Source: Thermoproteus sp. UBA157
GTDB lineage: Archaea; Thermoproteota; Thermoprotei; Thermoproteales; Thermoproteaceae
Direction: 5' to 3'
Length of the DNA: 16,810 bases
Assembly (NCBI GenBank): GCA_002497345.1
Contig: DANS01000025.1
Span: 26,806 to 43,615, forward strand
Positions 1 through 6,247 of the stretch are shown here, one piece after another (position 1 is the stretch's first letter; each line of letters begins with the position of its first letter). The notes beneath the pieces were generated by a model. The model made no database searches. It was given only the letters and a program-made list of their open reading frames with translations, and was not told the DNA's origin. The position numbers and the translations under genes are program-made.

Positions 1-1
1 G

Positions 2-64
2 GCGAAGACGGCCCTTGTGATGTTTGGAGCACTGCAGGGGGAGGTTTATCGAGCCTCCGCATGA
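2..64 (+). CDS. possible 3' end of an unknown gene (partial)
   Basis: One plus-strand frame is open from the window edge and ends at TGA 62-64, giving 20 residues ending GEVYRASA. Its codon use resembles the other genes. A second plus frame is also open to about 153, so the choice between them is weak. No family can be assigned from so short a piece. It would need the sequence to the left to be confirmed. Confidence 0.25.
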   Translation, partial: AKTALVMFGALQGEVYRASA

Positions 65-148
65 AGGCGGCAAGAACAACCGTAGTCTATCAAGCACGGC
101 GCTCCACAAGATTTATATGTGGGATCATTTCCCTTGACGCTCCGCAAG

Positions 149-159
149 TTTAATATATA
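149..159 (+). promoter_or_regulatory. TATA box for the FAD oxidoreductase transcript
   Basis: The sequence TTTAATATATA is centred near 154. Transcription starting about 25 nt downstream would begin at or next to ATG 179, so the transcript would be leaderless and would open with the short upstream ORF at 179-238. Confidence 0.7.
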
Positions 160-178
160 CAGAACATATGGTGCGACC

Positions 179-238
179 ATGTGTGCGGTTTTCATACGCA
201 CAAGGCCGATAACCCTAGGAGTCCGGGGAGGGCCATGA
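179..238 (+). CDS. short upstream ORF, 19 codons, overlapping the next gene start
   Basis: ATG 179 begins 19 codons (MCAVFIRTRPITLGVRGGP) and stops at TGA 236-238, which overlaps ATG 235 of the oxidoreductase as ATGA. The ATG lies 25 nt after the TATA centre, the leaderless spacing seen at other genes in this window. A purine-rich GGGGAGGG at 226-233 lies inside the ORF and could serve as the ribosome site for the next start, so ribosomes finishing this ORF could reinitiate. No function is known. It could equally be an untranslated leader that happens to be open. Confidence 0.4.
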   Translation: MCAVFIRTRPITLGVRGGP

Positions 239-1182
239 GGGAGATCGTCATCGCAGGCGGCGGGATCTCCGGGGTTTATCTGGCGTACAAGCTGGCGGCC
301 GCCCTCGACGACGTCAAGATATACTTAGTGGACCCGAAGCCCTACCACGAGTTCGTGATGGGCATACCCATGGCCTTCGCCGGCATCCTCCGCTTCGAGG
401 ACCTCAAGATGTCGTTCGACTCTCTGAAGCGTGTGGAGCACATAAGGGACGAGGTCGTGGACGTCAAGGAGAGCGGCTTGAAGCTCGCAAGCGGCGGCGT
501 GATAAAGGGCGACTACCAAGTATTGGCGGTCGGAGCCTTCAAGATAGGCGATGACTTCTACTCGGTGGAGGGCGCGGAGGCCTTCTACAAGGCGGTCGAG
601 ACCGCGACGACCGTGCGCTTCATAGTGGACGAGCTCCACCCCGTGATCGGCTTCGGCGAGCTGGCCACCGCCATAAAGACCTTGTGGCCCCAGAAGGAGG
701 TGTCGATACATTTAGTGTACGTCCATCCTGACTACAAATGGCTTTTCGACTCCTTCAGCGCCGTCTACGCCAAATACGGCATCGTGGTCACCGAGGAGCC
801 CCCGCCGGCGGGCAACAAGGGCGAGGTACACGTGGTGGTGCCGGAGCTGAACATGCACCCGTTGGCCAAGGGGCTGAAGGTCGGGGCCTTGTTCGAGACG
901 CAGTACGATCGCACCTACCTAATCGGCGATTCCTCCCTCATCAAGCTGGGGCTCCCGCCGATAGGCTGGGGCGCCATATGGCAAGCATCGGTTCTAGCTC
1001 AAGCGATAGTGAGCGAGATAAAGGAGGGCGTCGCCGACGTCGAGGTAGACGAGTGGACCTACATGAAGGATCCCGACAAGTTCAAGCAGTACTTCACCTA
1101 CAGGATGACCAAGGGGGTGCCGCTAGTCCAGCTCAGAGGCCTCTACGAGCTCTGGAGGACCCAAATCTTCGGCGCTCTTTGA
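235..1182 (+). CDS. FAD-dependent NAD(P)/disulfide-type oxidoreductase (NDH-2/SQR-like fold)
   Basis: The protein has 315 residues. It opens with a Rossmann strand and dinucleotide motif GGGISG (residues 8-13), followed by D33 at the end of the second strand, where FAD-binding proteins carry an acidic residue for the ribose. A second FAD-contact motif, YLIGDSS, lies at 228-234, followed by a Pro/Gly-rich segment and a helix. The overall order fits the pyridine-nucleotide-disulfide oxidoreductase superfamily, near type II NADH dehydrogenases and sulfide:quinone reductases. There is no cysteine in the protein, so sulfide:quinone or disulfide chemistry through catalytic cysteines is excluded; the electron donor is unknown. 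ATG 235 was chosen because MREIVIAGGG is the usual N-terminus of the fold and GGGGAGGG lies just upstream; the in-frame GTG at 181 adds 18 unrelated residues. The 3' end overlaps the convergent surface-protein gene. Confidence 0.8.
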   Translation: MREIVIAGGGISGVYLAYKLAAALDDVKIYLVDPKPYHEFVMGIPMAFAGILRFEDLKMSFDSLKRVEHIRDEVVDVKESGLKLASGGVIKGDYQVLAVGAFKIGDDFYSVEGAEAFYKAVETATTVRFIVDELHPVIGFGELATAIKTLWPQKEVSIHLVYVHPDYKWLFDSFSAVYAKYGIVVTEEPPPAGNKGEVHVVVPELNMHPLAKGLKVGALFETQYDRTYLIGDSSLIKLGLPPIGWGAIWQASVLAQAIVSEIKEGVADVEVDEWTYMKDPDKFKQYFTYRMTKGVPLVQLRGLYELWRTQIFGAL

Positions 1183-2370
1183 GGCGATTAGGGATAGGGC
1201 CAAGACGCCGGACGCGAGAGCCGCCGCAAGCGAGCCCAAGACAGCCAGCGCGTAGCCCCATGCGTAGCCGGCGATCGGCGCGCCTGTCGTTGTCGATGTG
1301 GCGGTCGCCGGAGGCGGCGCGGACGAAGTGATTCGCGTCTTCGCGGTCGTTGTTGTGGCGGTCGGCGTAATCTCCACGACCTTGCCGACGGTCGCGGACA
1401 AGTTCAAATAGACCGGTCTCCTATCGCCTGGTTGAAGCAATACCACGACCTTGTTGGTGGAGTTGCCGTATTTGGCAACAACGACGTAGGTCCCGGCCAA
1501 TAGGACGAGCCTTTGCGGGCCCGTGGAGTTGAAGACGACTCTTCCGCCTTGACGTACGACGACCGTCGCGTTTCGTAGAGGCGCGCCTTGCGGAGTCTGC
1601 GGATACGCGTAGAGCTCCGCCGTGGGCAACTTCACGGTATGGTCGTAACGTCCAGGCGGCACGTCGGCTGTTTCGTTGTATTTAAGGACGAGGCCGTCGA
1701 TATCGGCGTCGACCGAGATCGTGTAGGCGCCCGACAACACGACGGCGCTGAGCGGCGCAGGGCCCGACGCGACGACGGTGCCGTTGGCCACGAGCTTAAC
1801 CGTGCAGTTGATTCGGTCGCCCCAATAGTCCACGACCTCAATGTGAACGGCTGACGTGGGCACGTGGATAACCACCGTGTAGTTGCCGCCGGGACTCGGC
1901 GTGGTGGAATTCCGGAAGGCGCCGTAGGGCGTCGTCGCCTCGGCCTCGTAGGAGCTCCCGTCGGCAACTACTTCGACCGCAACCCTCCCAACGCCCGAGC
2001 CTAGCCGCGAGCCGTCTGGGCCCAACACGACGATGGGCCACTCGGCCAAGGAGCTGTTTGCGTCGTTGACCACCAGCGCTGTGATAAACGCCGTCGGTAT
2101 CTTGACATCGATGGGATTAACGCTCGGCACGTAGATCGTCCGGTTGAAGTCGCGGCCGAAGGCCAATACCTTGACTAAATACGTCCCAGGCTCCAAGTCG
2201 GCGGTCAGCACCCCGCTCGAGCTCACGCCCACCAACGTGTCGCCGCTCCACAACATAATAATAGAACCGTTCAGCACCTTGTTCGTCGACGCATCAACAG
2301 CTCTTATGGTCACTTGCACCGCCAGCGATGTGGCCGCCAATAGGAGGAAGACAAACGCGACAAGCCTCAT
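1123..2370 (-). CDS. secreted, membrane-anchored surface protein with beta-sandwich repeats
   Basis: The protein has 415 residues. It starts with a signal peptide (hydrophobic 3-18, then VQVTIRAVD). The long extracellular part (about 20-335) is rich in Val, Thr and Gly and reads as repeated beta-sandwich modules of the carboxypeptidase-regulatory or Ig-like kind; phrases such as LEPGTYLVKV and LLAGTYVVVAK recur. It has about a dozen N-x-S/T sequons. A Thr/Pro/Ala stalk follows (336-364), then a transmembrane helix (about 371-396) and a short acidic cytoplasmic tail. It is therefore probably an archaeal cell-surface protein anchored near the S-layer. Start: ATG 2370 gives the signal peptide directly; the same frame is open upstream to 2856, but there it antisense-mirrors nothing sensible and overlaps the upstream gene. 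It lies 5 nt after the stop of the DUF2299-like gene, so the two are probably co-transcribed. Ligand and role are unknown. Confidence 0.75.
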   Translation of the reverse strand: MRLVAFVFLLLAATSLAVQVTIRAVDASTNKVLNGSIIMLWSGDTLVGVSSSGVLTADLEPGTYLVKVLAFGRDFNRTIYVPSVNPIDVKIPTAFITALVVNDANSSLAEWPIVVLGPDGSRLGSGVGRVAVEVVADGSSYEAEATTPYGAFRNSTTPSPGGNYTVVIHVPTSAVHIEVVDYWGDRINCTVKLVANGTVVASGPAPLSAVVLSGAYTISVDADIDGLVLKYNETADVPPGRYDHTVKLPTAELYAYPQTPQGAPLRNATVVVRQGGRVVFNSTGPQRLVLLAGTYVVVAKYGNSTNKVVVLLQPGDRRPVYLNLSATVGKVVEITPTATTTTAKTRITSSAPPPATATSTTTGAPIAGYAWGYALAVLGSLAAALASGVLALSLIASKSAEDLGPPELVEASELD

Positions 2371-2375
2371 TGCGG

Positions 2376-2843
2376 CTATATGTACAACGACGTTTGGCTG
2401 GGCCTCCTGAAGCTGTCGGCGAAGGTCACTATGACGAGAAGCCCGGCGTTTCTGACTCTGTAGTACTCCTCGAGGAACTTGTGGGCGTCTAGCCCCTCGG
2501 CCAACACGGGCCTCGAAACTTGAACCGCGTCGGGGATCTCGGCGTCGGGCGGCAGGAACGCGAAGTCCACGCCCATCGAGAGGATGGCCTTCTTGAGGTC
2601 CAGGAGGAACCGCCTTCTTTCCTGCTCCTTCATCGAGGAGAGCGCCGATTTGTGGTCGGGGTGGATGGCTATGCCCATGGCAATGACGTAGAACTCGGCG
2701 CCCTTGGGCCTCACGATGTCCACCACGGGCATGCCCGTAGGCGGCGCTGTTGATATGTGGAAGGGCTCGGGCGTGTTTGGCGGCACCATCACGTTGAGGC
2801 CCAGCGCCCTCACCCAACGTTCTATTTCTTTGTCCAAATCCAC
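2376..2843 (-). CDS. DUF2299-like conserved archaeal protein
   Basis: The protein has 155 residues and is soluble, with no signal peptide or membrane segment. Its N-terminal half (about 15-60) has short beta-strand-like runs and a GMPVVDIVRPKG phrase, followed by a helix with KEQERRRFLLDLKKAI and a second helical stretch (DAHKFLEEYYRVRNAGLLVIV). This pattern resembles the archaeal family of unknown function DUF2299, recognised from memory and not searched. The start is GTG 2843: the TATA-like CTTTTTAG on the minus strand is centred 24 nt upstream. An ATG two bases earlier is out of frame and stops after 7 codons. It is the first gene of a probable two-gene unit with the surface protein. No biochemical function can be given. 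Confidence 0.65.
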   Translation of the reverse strand: MDLDKEIERWVRALGLNVMVPPNTPEPFHISTAPPTGMPVVDIVRPKGAEFYVIAMGIAIHPDHKSALSSMKEQERRRFLLDLKKAILSMGVDFAFLPPDAEIPDAVQVSRPVLAEGLDAHKFLEEYYRVRNAGLLVIVTFADSFRRPSQTSLYI

Positions 2844-2862
2844 ATCGAATAGACAAGTCGGA

Positions 2863-2870
2863 CTAAAAAG
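2863..2870 (-). promoter_or_regulatory. TATA box for the DUF2299-like/surface-protein unit
   Basis: On the minus strand the sequence reads CTTTTTAG, centred near 2867, 24 nt before GTG 2843. This predicts a leaderless mRNA. Confidence 0.5.
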
Positions 2871-2938
2871 CGTTATGTCGCGGAGAATCGGCCCCTCTGC
2901 GCCTAACCGCCCCCTTGGCCCTCTCCGCGCAAGCGCGT

Positions 2939-2957
2939 TCTAGGCGCTACGCCTAGA
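2939..2957. repeat. perfect inverted repeat, 8-bp stem with triloop
   Basis: TCTAGGCG and CGCCTAGA flank CTA. The repeat sits in the spacer between the nadE 3' end (3011) and the promoter of the next minus-strand gene. It could mark the end of the nadE transcript, but no T-run follows it on the minus strand, so a terminator call is only tentative. Confidence 0.4.
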
Positions 2958-3010
2958 GAGCAGCCCCGCCAAACCCGGAGCTCGTAGAGACCTCTCGGCC
3001 GGACGCGCCA

Positions 3011-3841
3011 TTACGCCTTCCTTAAAGCGGTGATCAGCCTAGACTTCACGAGCTTGGCGATCGGCGGAGGGCCGCGTTTATGCGCGTTCTCCTTCACCCT
3101 CTTGAGCACTCTACTCACCACTGATGAAGGAATGCCTGTCTGTTTCGGTATCTCCGACTCGGGCATTCCGAGCTCCCACGCGTACAACACAAGATCGGCT
3201 TGGGCATATGTAAAGCCAAGCTCCCCTTCGGCCGTCTGGCCCACCCACAGCCTAGGGCTCGAGGGCTTCTTGGCTATCTCCTCCGGCAACCCCATATGTT
3301 TGGCCAAGGCCCTCACCTGCGTCTTGTATAGATCCCCTATCGGCAACAAGTCAACTCCGCCGTCTCCGTGTTTGGTGAAATAGCCCAGCACCAGCTCGCT
3401 CTTATCGCCGGTTCCTAGCACCAACATGTTGTACTTGTTCGCGTAATAATACAGAATAGACATCCTGATCCTTGCGGTTAAGTTCCCCCTAGCTACGAGG
3501 TTAGCGTCGTCGTATTCCGGCATCGTCGCCTTATAGGCGTTGAGGATTGGCGTTATGTCCACCACCGCGTACCTCACGCCGAATTGTCTGGCCACCTTCA
3601 CGGCGTCCTCGACATCTTGCGCCGGCGTGATCTTGCTGGGCAGTATTAAGGCCATCACGCGCTCCGGCCTCAAGGCCTCGGCGGCCAAGGCCAAGGTCGT
3701 GCTCGAGTCCACGCCGCCGCTTAGCCCGACGATTGCTCCCTTGGACTTAGCCCTTTGGAGGTAATCGGCTATGAACTCCTCGATCTCCCTCCTGGCCTCT
3801 TGGTAGTTCACGGAATTCACTACGTCTAGAAGGGTTATCAT
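3011..3841 (-). CDS. nadE: NH3-dependent NAD(+) synthetase
   Basis: The protein (276 residues) converts deamido-NAD, ATP and ammonia to NAD in the last step of NAD synthesis, in the cytoplasm. The ATP pyrophosphatase P-loop SGGVDSS is at residues 41-47. The family signature follows in the middle: GTGDKSELVLGYFTKHGDGG, then LLPIGDLYKTQV. The length is normal for the single-domain type, and there is no nitrilase-like glutaminase domain, so ammonia must be used directly. It lies 14 nt downstream of glnK. A TATA-like GTTTTTAAGCG is centred 25 nt before ATG 3841, inside the last codons of glnK, so nadE may be transcribed both from the amt promoter and from its own leaderless one. Its neighbours (ammonium transporter and sensor) suggest ammonia supply is coupled to NAD synthesis; that link is inference. 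Confidence 0.93.
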   Translation of the reverse strand: MITLLDVVNSVNYQEARREIEEFIADYLQRAKSKGAIVGLSGGVDSSTTLALAAEALRPERVMALILPSKITPAQDVEDAVKVARQFGVRYAVVDITPILNAYKATMPEYDDANLVARGNLTARIRMSILYYYANKYNMLVLGTGDKSELVLGYFTKHGDGGVDLLPIGDLYKTQVRALAKHMGLPEEIAKKPSSPRLWVGQTAEGELGFTYAQADLVLYAWELGMPESEIPKQTGIPSSVVSRVLKRVKENAHKRGPPPIAKLVKSRLITALRKA

Positions 3842-3855
3842 TAGGCCAAAAACCG

Positions 3856-4188
3856 CTATTCGCTTAAAAACTCGCCTGTTCTGATCCTGATAGCGGCGGA
3901 CATAGGTATCACGAAGATCCTGCCATCGCCTACCTCGCCCGTCTTAGCGGCGCTCATTATTATCTTAGTCACCTCCTCAGCCCGCTTCTCGTCGGTCACC
4001 ACCTCCACGACCGTCCGCGGGATCAACACGGGACGCGCCGATCCTCTGATGGACACCACGCCCCCCTCTCCCCCCATGCCCTGCGCTCTGTACACGGTCG
4101 CTCCCGTGAATCCGTGGGAGACCAACGCGGTCAATACGTCCATGAGCTTGTCCTCCCTTATGACAGCTCTCACCATTACCAGCGTCAT
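3856..4188 (-). CDS. glnK: PII nitrogen-regulatory protein of the GlnK type
   Basis: The protein has 110 residues, the normal PII length. The B-loop TGEVGDGRIFV (about 83-93) and C-terminal IRIRTGE (100-106) mark a PII trimer subunit that binds ATP/ADP and 2-oxoglutarate. Beside amt, its expected job is to plug the transporter pore when ammonium is plentiful. The T-loop is altered: the usual RGAEY with the uridylylated Tyr51 is replaced by IRGSAR, and the Gln39 region reads GMGGEGG. Uridylylation at that site is therefore impossible, and 2-oxoglutarate contact through Gln39 is doubtful. The start ATG 4188 overlaps the amt stop as ATGA, with a weak AGAGG upstream, so translation is probably coupled; an internal Met5 (4176) is an alternative start. 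Confidence 0.88.
   Translation of the reverse strand: MTLVMVRAVIREDKLMDVLTALVSHGFTGATVYRAQGMGGEGGVVSIRGSARPVLIPRTVVEVVTDEKRAEEVTKIIMSAAKTGEVGDGRIFVIPMSAAIRIRTGEFLSE
3861..3871 (-). promoter_or_regulatory. internal TATA box for nadE
   Basis: The minus strand reads GTTTTTAAGCG, centred near 3866, 25 nt before the nadE ATG and inside the 3' end of glnK. It fits the leaderless promoter spacing used elsewhere in the window. Confidence 0.5.
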
Positions 4189-5435
4189 GGCCTCTCGACG
4201 CCGTGGTCCACCACGTCGAGGCCCACGAGTTCCTCCTCCGTGGTGGCGCGGAACCCGGCCTTTACCAGCAATAGGGTCACGACATATGTGGTGGCTACCA
4301 CGAACGACAAGGCTATCGCCATGCCCAACAACTGTACGCCCAACCATGCCGGCGAGCCGCCATATATGAGGCCCGCAAACGGGGCGAGGCCGGGCTTGGC
4401 CAACACGGGCACCAGCGCGCTGCCCAATATTCCGTTGAAGCCGTGCACAGGCAGCGATCCCACAGGATCGTCGATAAAGTAGTACCTCTCCATGAACTTC
4501 ATGCCGTAGTAGCTCACGAGGCCGGCGAGTACCCCCACCACGTAGCTGGCCCATATATCCACGAAGCCGGCGAGCGGGGTTATCATAACGAGGCCTCCCA
4601 GCAGCCCCGCCATTATGGCCACGGGGTTCCAAGTCTTCTCGTGTATTCTAGACAACAACGCCGTGATGGCGCCGGCCAGGGATCCCGCTATGGCCGTGTT
4701 GCCGATGGAGTACTGGCTCTGCTCCGAGACCGTCACGGTCGACATGCCGTTGAAGCCGAACCAGCCGAAATATAGCAGGATGGTCCCCAGTATCGCATAT
4801 TGGAGCTCTGCGTATTTGTACTCAATATGTTCCTTGTATATCAATGGGCTGAGACCGCCGTTGGTCAAAAGGCGCGTCCGCCTCAACGATGGGCCCAGGA
4901 GCAGCGTGATGATGAACCCTGCAAGCCCGGCGTATGCGTGCACGACGGTACCGCCGGCGAAGTCCAACACGCCGAAATCGCCCAATCCCAACAAGCGCCC
5001 CAAGTTGCTCAAGAAGCCGCCGCCCCAGATCCAGCTTGAGACTAGGGGCCATTGCACCAACGAGAAGAAGAGCGAGAATATCAACCAACCGCCGAATTTC
5101 AGCCGCTCGGGCGCACCCGCGCCTATTAACGCCAAGGTCACCGCGCCGAAGGCCCCTATGAAGAAGCCGTAGACGTACATCGGCACGCCAACTCCCTCGC
5201 CGGTGGGGTAGAATCCATCGGATAAAACGCCGTGGTAATACAGCGGAAACACCGCAAACCATGCAGGCAAGAACACCGCGAAGGCCATGAGCCCCTTGCT
5301 CATCGCGTTTATCACGTTGACGCGCCTCACTAATCCCGCCTCCAGCATCCCGATAGCTGGTATCATTATAAAAACGAGGATTCCGCCGACAGCTAACCAT
5401 ATAGTTGAGGTCTGGTCTACCTGCATGGGGGGCAT
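4185..5435 (-). CDS. amt: Amt/Mep/Rh-family ammonium transporter
   Basis: A polytopic membrane protein of 416 residues with about 11 predicted helices, the usual size. Conserved pore features are visible: DFAGGTVVH with Asp158 and first twin-His H166, GWFGFNG (224-230), and the second twin-His H331 in PVHGFNGILGS. It conducts ammonium across the cytoplasmic membrane. It is first in the amt-glnK-nadE cluster. ATG 5435 is the longest start. The TATA-like GTATAATAA on the minus strand (centre near 5450) would instead start the mRNA at the second ATG, 5426 (Met4, MQVDQTS), and a more distal AATATACC could serve 5435; both starts are possible. The C-terminal tail (EEELVGLDVVDHGVERP) resembles the cytoplasmic tail that contacts GlnK in the family. 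Confidence 0.93.
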   Translation of the reverse strand: MPPMQVDQTSTIWLAVGGILVFIMIPAIGMLEAGLVRRVNVINAMSKGLMAFAVFLPAWFAVFPLYYHGVLSDGFYPTGEGVGVPMYVYGFFIGAFGAVTLALIGAGAPERLKFGGWLIFSLFFSLVQWPLVSSWIWGGGFLSNLGRLLGLGDFGVLDFAGGTVVHAYAGLAGFIITLLLGPSLRRTRLLTNGGLSPLIYKEHIEYKYAELQYAILGTILLYFGWFGFNGMSTVTVSEQSQYSIGNTAIAGSLAGAITALLSRIHEKTWNPVAIMAGLLGGLVMITPLAGFVDIWASYVVGVLAGLVSYYGMKFMERYYFIDDPVGSLPVHGFNGILGSALVPVLAKPGLAPFAGLIYGGSPAWLGVQLLGMAIALSFVVATTYVVTLLLVKAGFRATTEEELVGLDVVDHGVERP

Positions 5436-5445
5436 AAACTCAGCC

Positions 5446-5454
5446 TTATTATAC
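5446..5454 (-). promoter_or_regulatory. TATA box for amt
   Basis: The minus strand reads GTATAATAA, centred near 5450. The predicted transcription start is close to 5426, which would make Met4 of the listed protein the leaderless start. A second TATA-like site lies at 5462-5468. Confidence 0.5.
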
Positions 5455-5627
5455 TATCGAGGTATATTGGACTGAATAAACCAGCGATAAATCGTACAAT
5501 TATCCAGGAGATTCCCGTACCCTATGCTATATATTCCACCAAATCGGCGAGTATATGTGTATATAATACGAACCCATTCTCAGCTTTAGGTACAATATAA
5601 TTTATATATAATAACAATATTCAATGC

Positions 5628-5641
5628 AAATTACGTAATTT
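5628..5641. promoter_or_regulatory. 14-bp perfect palindrome, candidate operator
   Basis: AAATTACGTAATTT is its own reverse complement. Symmetric sites of this kind bind dimeric regulators of the Lrp/AsnC or wHTH type in archaea. It is 193 bp from the amt start, further than a typical archaeal operator, so its target is uncertain. Confidence 0.35.
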
Positions 5642-5719
5642 TACCTTTAATATTAGGAAAAGCGACAGCTCATGCCGCCGACATATCCGAATCTATTAAC
5701 CTCAGAAGCGGGCGATCGG

Positions 5720-6069
5720 CTACGTGTTAGATCTCGACGACGTCTCTTGGACCGCCTCCTCGGCTGGCTTTAGGCGCTTGGCCGGCAGTTGCCCGAATCC
5801 CCTAGCCTCGGCGATAGCCTTGAGGCGGTCGAGCGCCCCTCCCGGCTCTCCCGCGCTTTAAGCTCGACGAAGCGCTACGATCCGGCCGGGATCTTGAGGC
5901 GGATGCGGCCTTGCCGCCCTCCTTCAGCGCCTCGGCGGCGGACTTCCTCCTCGAAGCCGCGGCCCTGAGCTTGCCAACCGCCGAGGCTATAGAGCCCGTG
6001 GCCGTCTCAACGCGCCAGCCCTCGCCACCCTCCCTTTATGTAAACGACGTTGTCGTCGACATCGGTTGT
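5720..6069 (-). pseudogene. decayed gene, Ala/Lys-rich protein of a possible PaREP-type paralog family
   Basis: Minus-strand coding texture is clear but broken. Reading 5' to 3', one frame gives TDVDDNVVYIKGGWR and stops; the next frame continues as ETATGSIASAVGKLRAAASR and further Ala/Lys-rich sequence; then RIRLKIPAGS ends at a stop; the last frame gives GALDRLKAIAEARGFGQLPA and ends at TAG 5720-5722. At least two frameshifts and in-frame stops are needed to join them. The style recalls the large repetitive PaREP families of Thermoproteales, from memory only. No start is found. Confidence 0.5.
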
Positions 6070-6071
6070 TT

Positions 6072-6224
6072 ATGGCGAAGAACCCGCCATGCGTGCAGAC
6101 GGAGACTATATACGCGCCAGCGACGGTTTACAATGAGGAGCTATACGCTTGGGCGCCGATCTGCGGCGGTTACGAGGATCCCGAGGCCTCTGCCCCGCGG
6201 CTACTCCGAGGCGAAAGATTTTAA
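6072..6224 (+). CDS. possible small ORF of 50 codons, Tyr- and Cys-containing
   Basis: ATG 6072 to TAA 6222-6224 encodes 50 residues beginning MAKNPPCVQTETIYAPATVY and including two cysteines (7 and 31). Codon use is like that of real genes here, with G or C in most third positions. A weak TATA-like TTTATGTAAA is centred about 32 nt upstream, a little far. It ends just before the tRNA promoter. It is not recognised; it may be a genuine small protein, the N-terminus of a truncated gene, or chance. Confidence 0.35.
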   Translation: MAKNPPCVQTETIYAPATVYNEELYAWAPICGGYEDPEASAPRLLRGERF

Positions 6225-6228
6225 AAAC
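6218..6228 (+). promoter_or_regulatory. TATA box for tRNA(CAU)
   Basis: ATTTTAAAAAC is centred near 6223, 25 nt upstream of the first tRNA base. Confidence 0.65.
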
Positions 6229-6247
6229 ACGACGTAGTTGAGCATCG

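Larger units (their letters stand above)
5445..5675. other. AT-rich intergenic island upstream of amt
   Basis: About 230 bp of strongly AT-rich sequence in GC-rich surroundings, with many TATA-like runs between 5551 and 5620 and a 14-bp perfect palindrome at 5628-5641. No plausible reading frame crosses it. It may hold nitrogen-responsive control sites for amt, an unwinding region, or a remnant of an integrated element; the sequence does not decide. Confidence 0.5.

Noticed and set aside
104..122. CCACA/TGTGG inverted repeat around a TATA-like run as an operator or second promoter
   Set aside because: The 5-bp arms are too short to stand out, and the downstream ORF it would serve is not convincing.
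235..1182. Sulfide:quinone reductase or thioredoxin-reductase-like enzyme
   Set aside because: The protein has no cysteine, so the catalytic cysteines of these enzymes are missing.
2824..2845. Seven-codon ORF from ATG 2845 overlapping the DUF2299-like start
   Set aside because: It is too short, is out of frame, and the TATA spacing fits GTG 2843 at least as well.
2371..2856. N-terminal extension of the surface-protein frame to 2856 (577 codons)
   Set aside because: The extra part is antisense-frame noise over the DUF2299-like gene, and a clean signal peptide starts at 2370.
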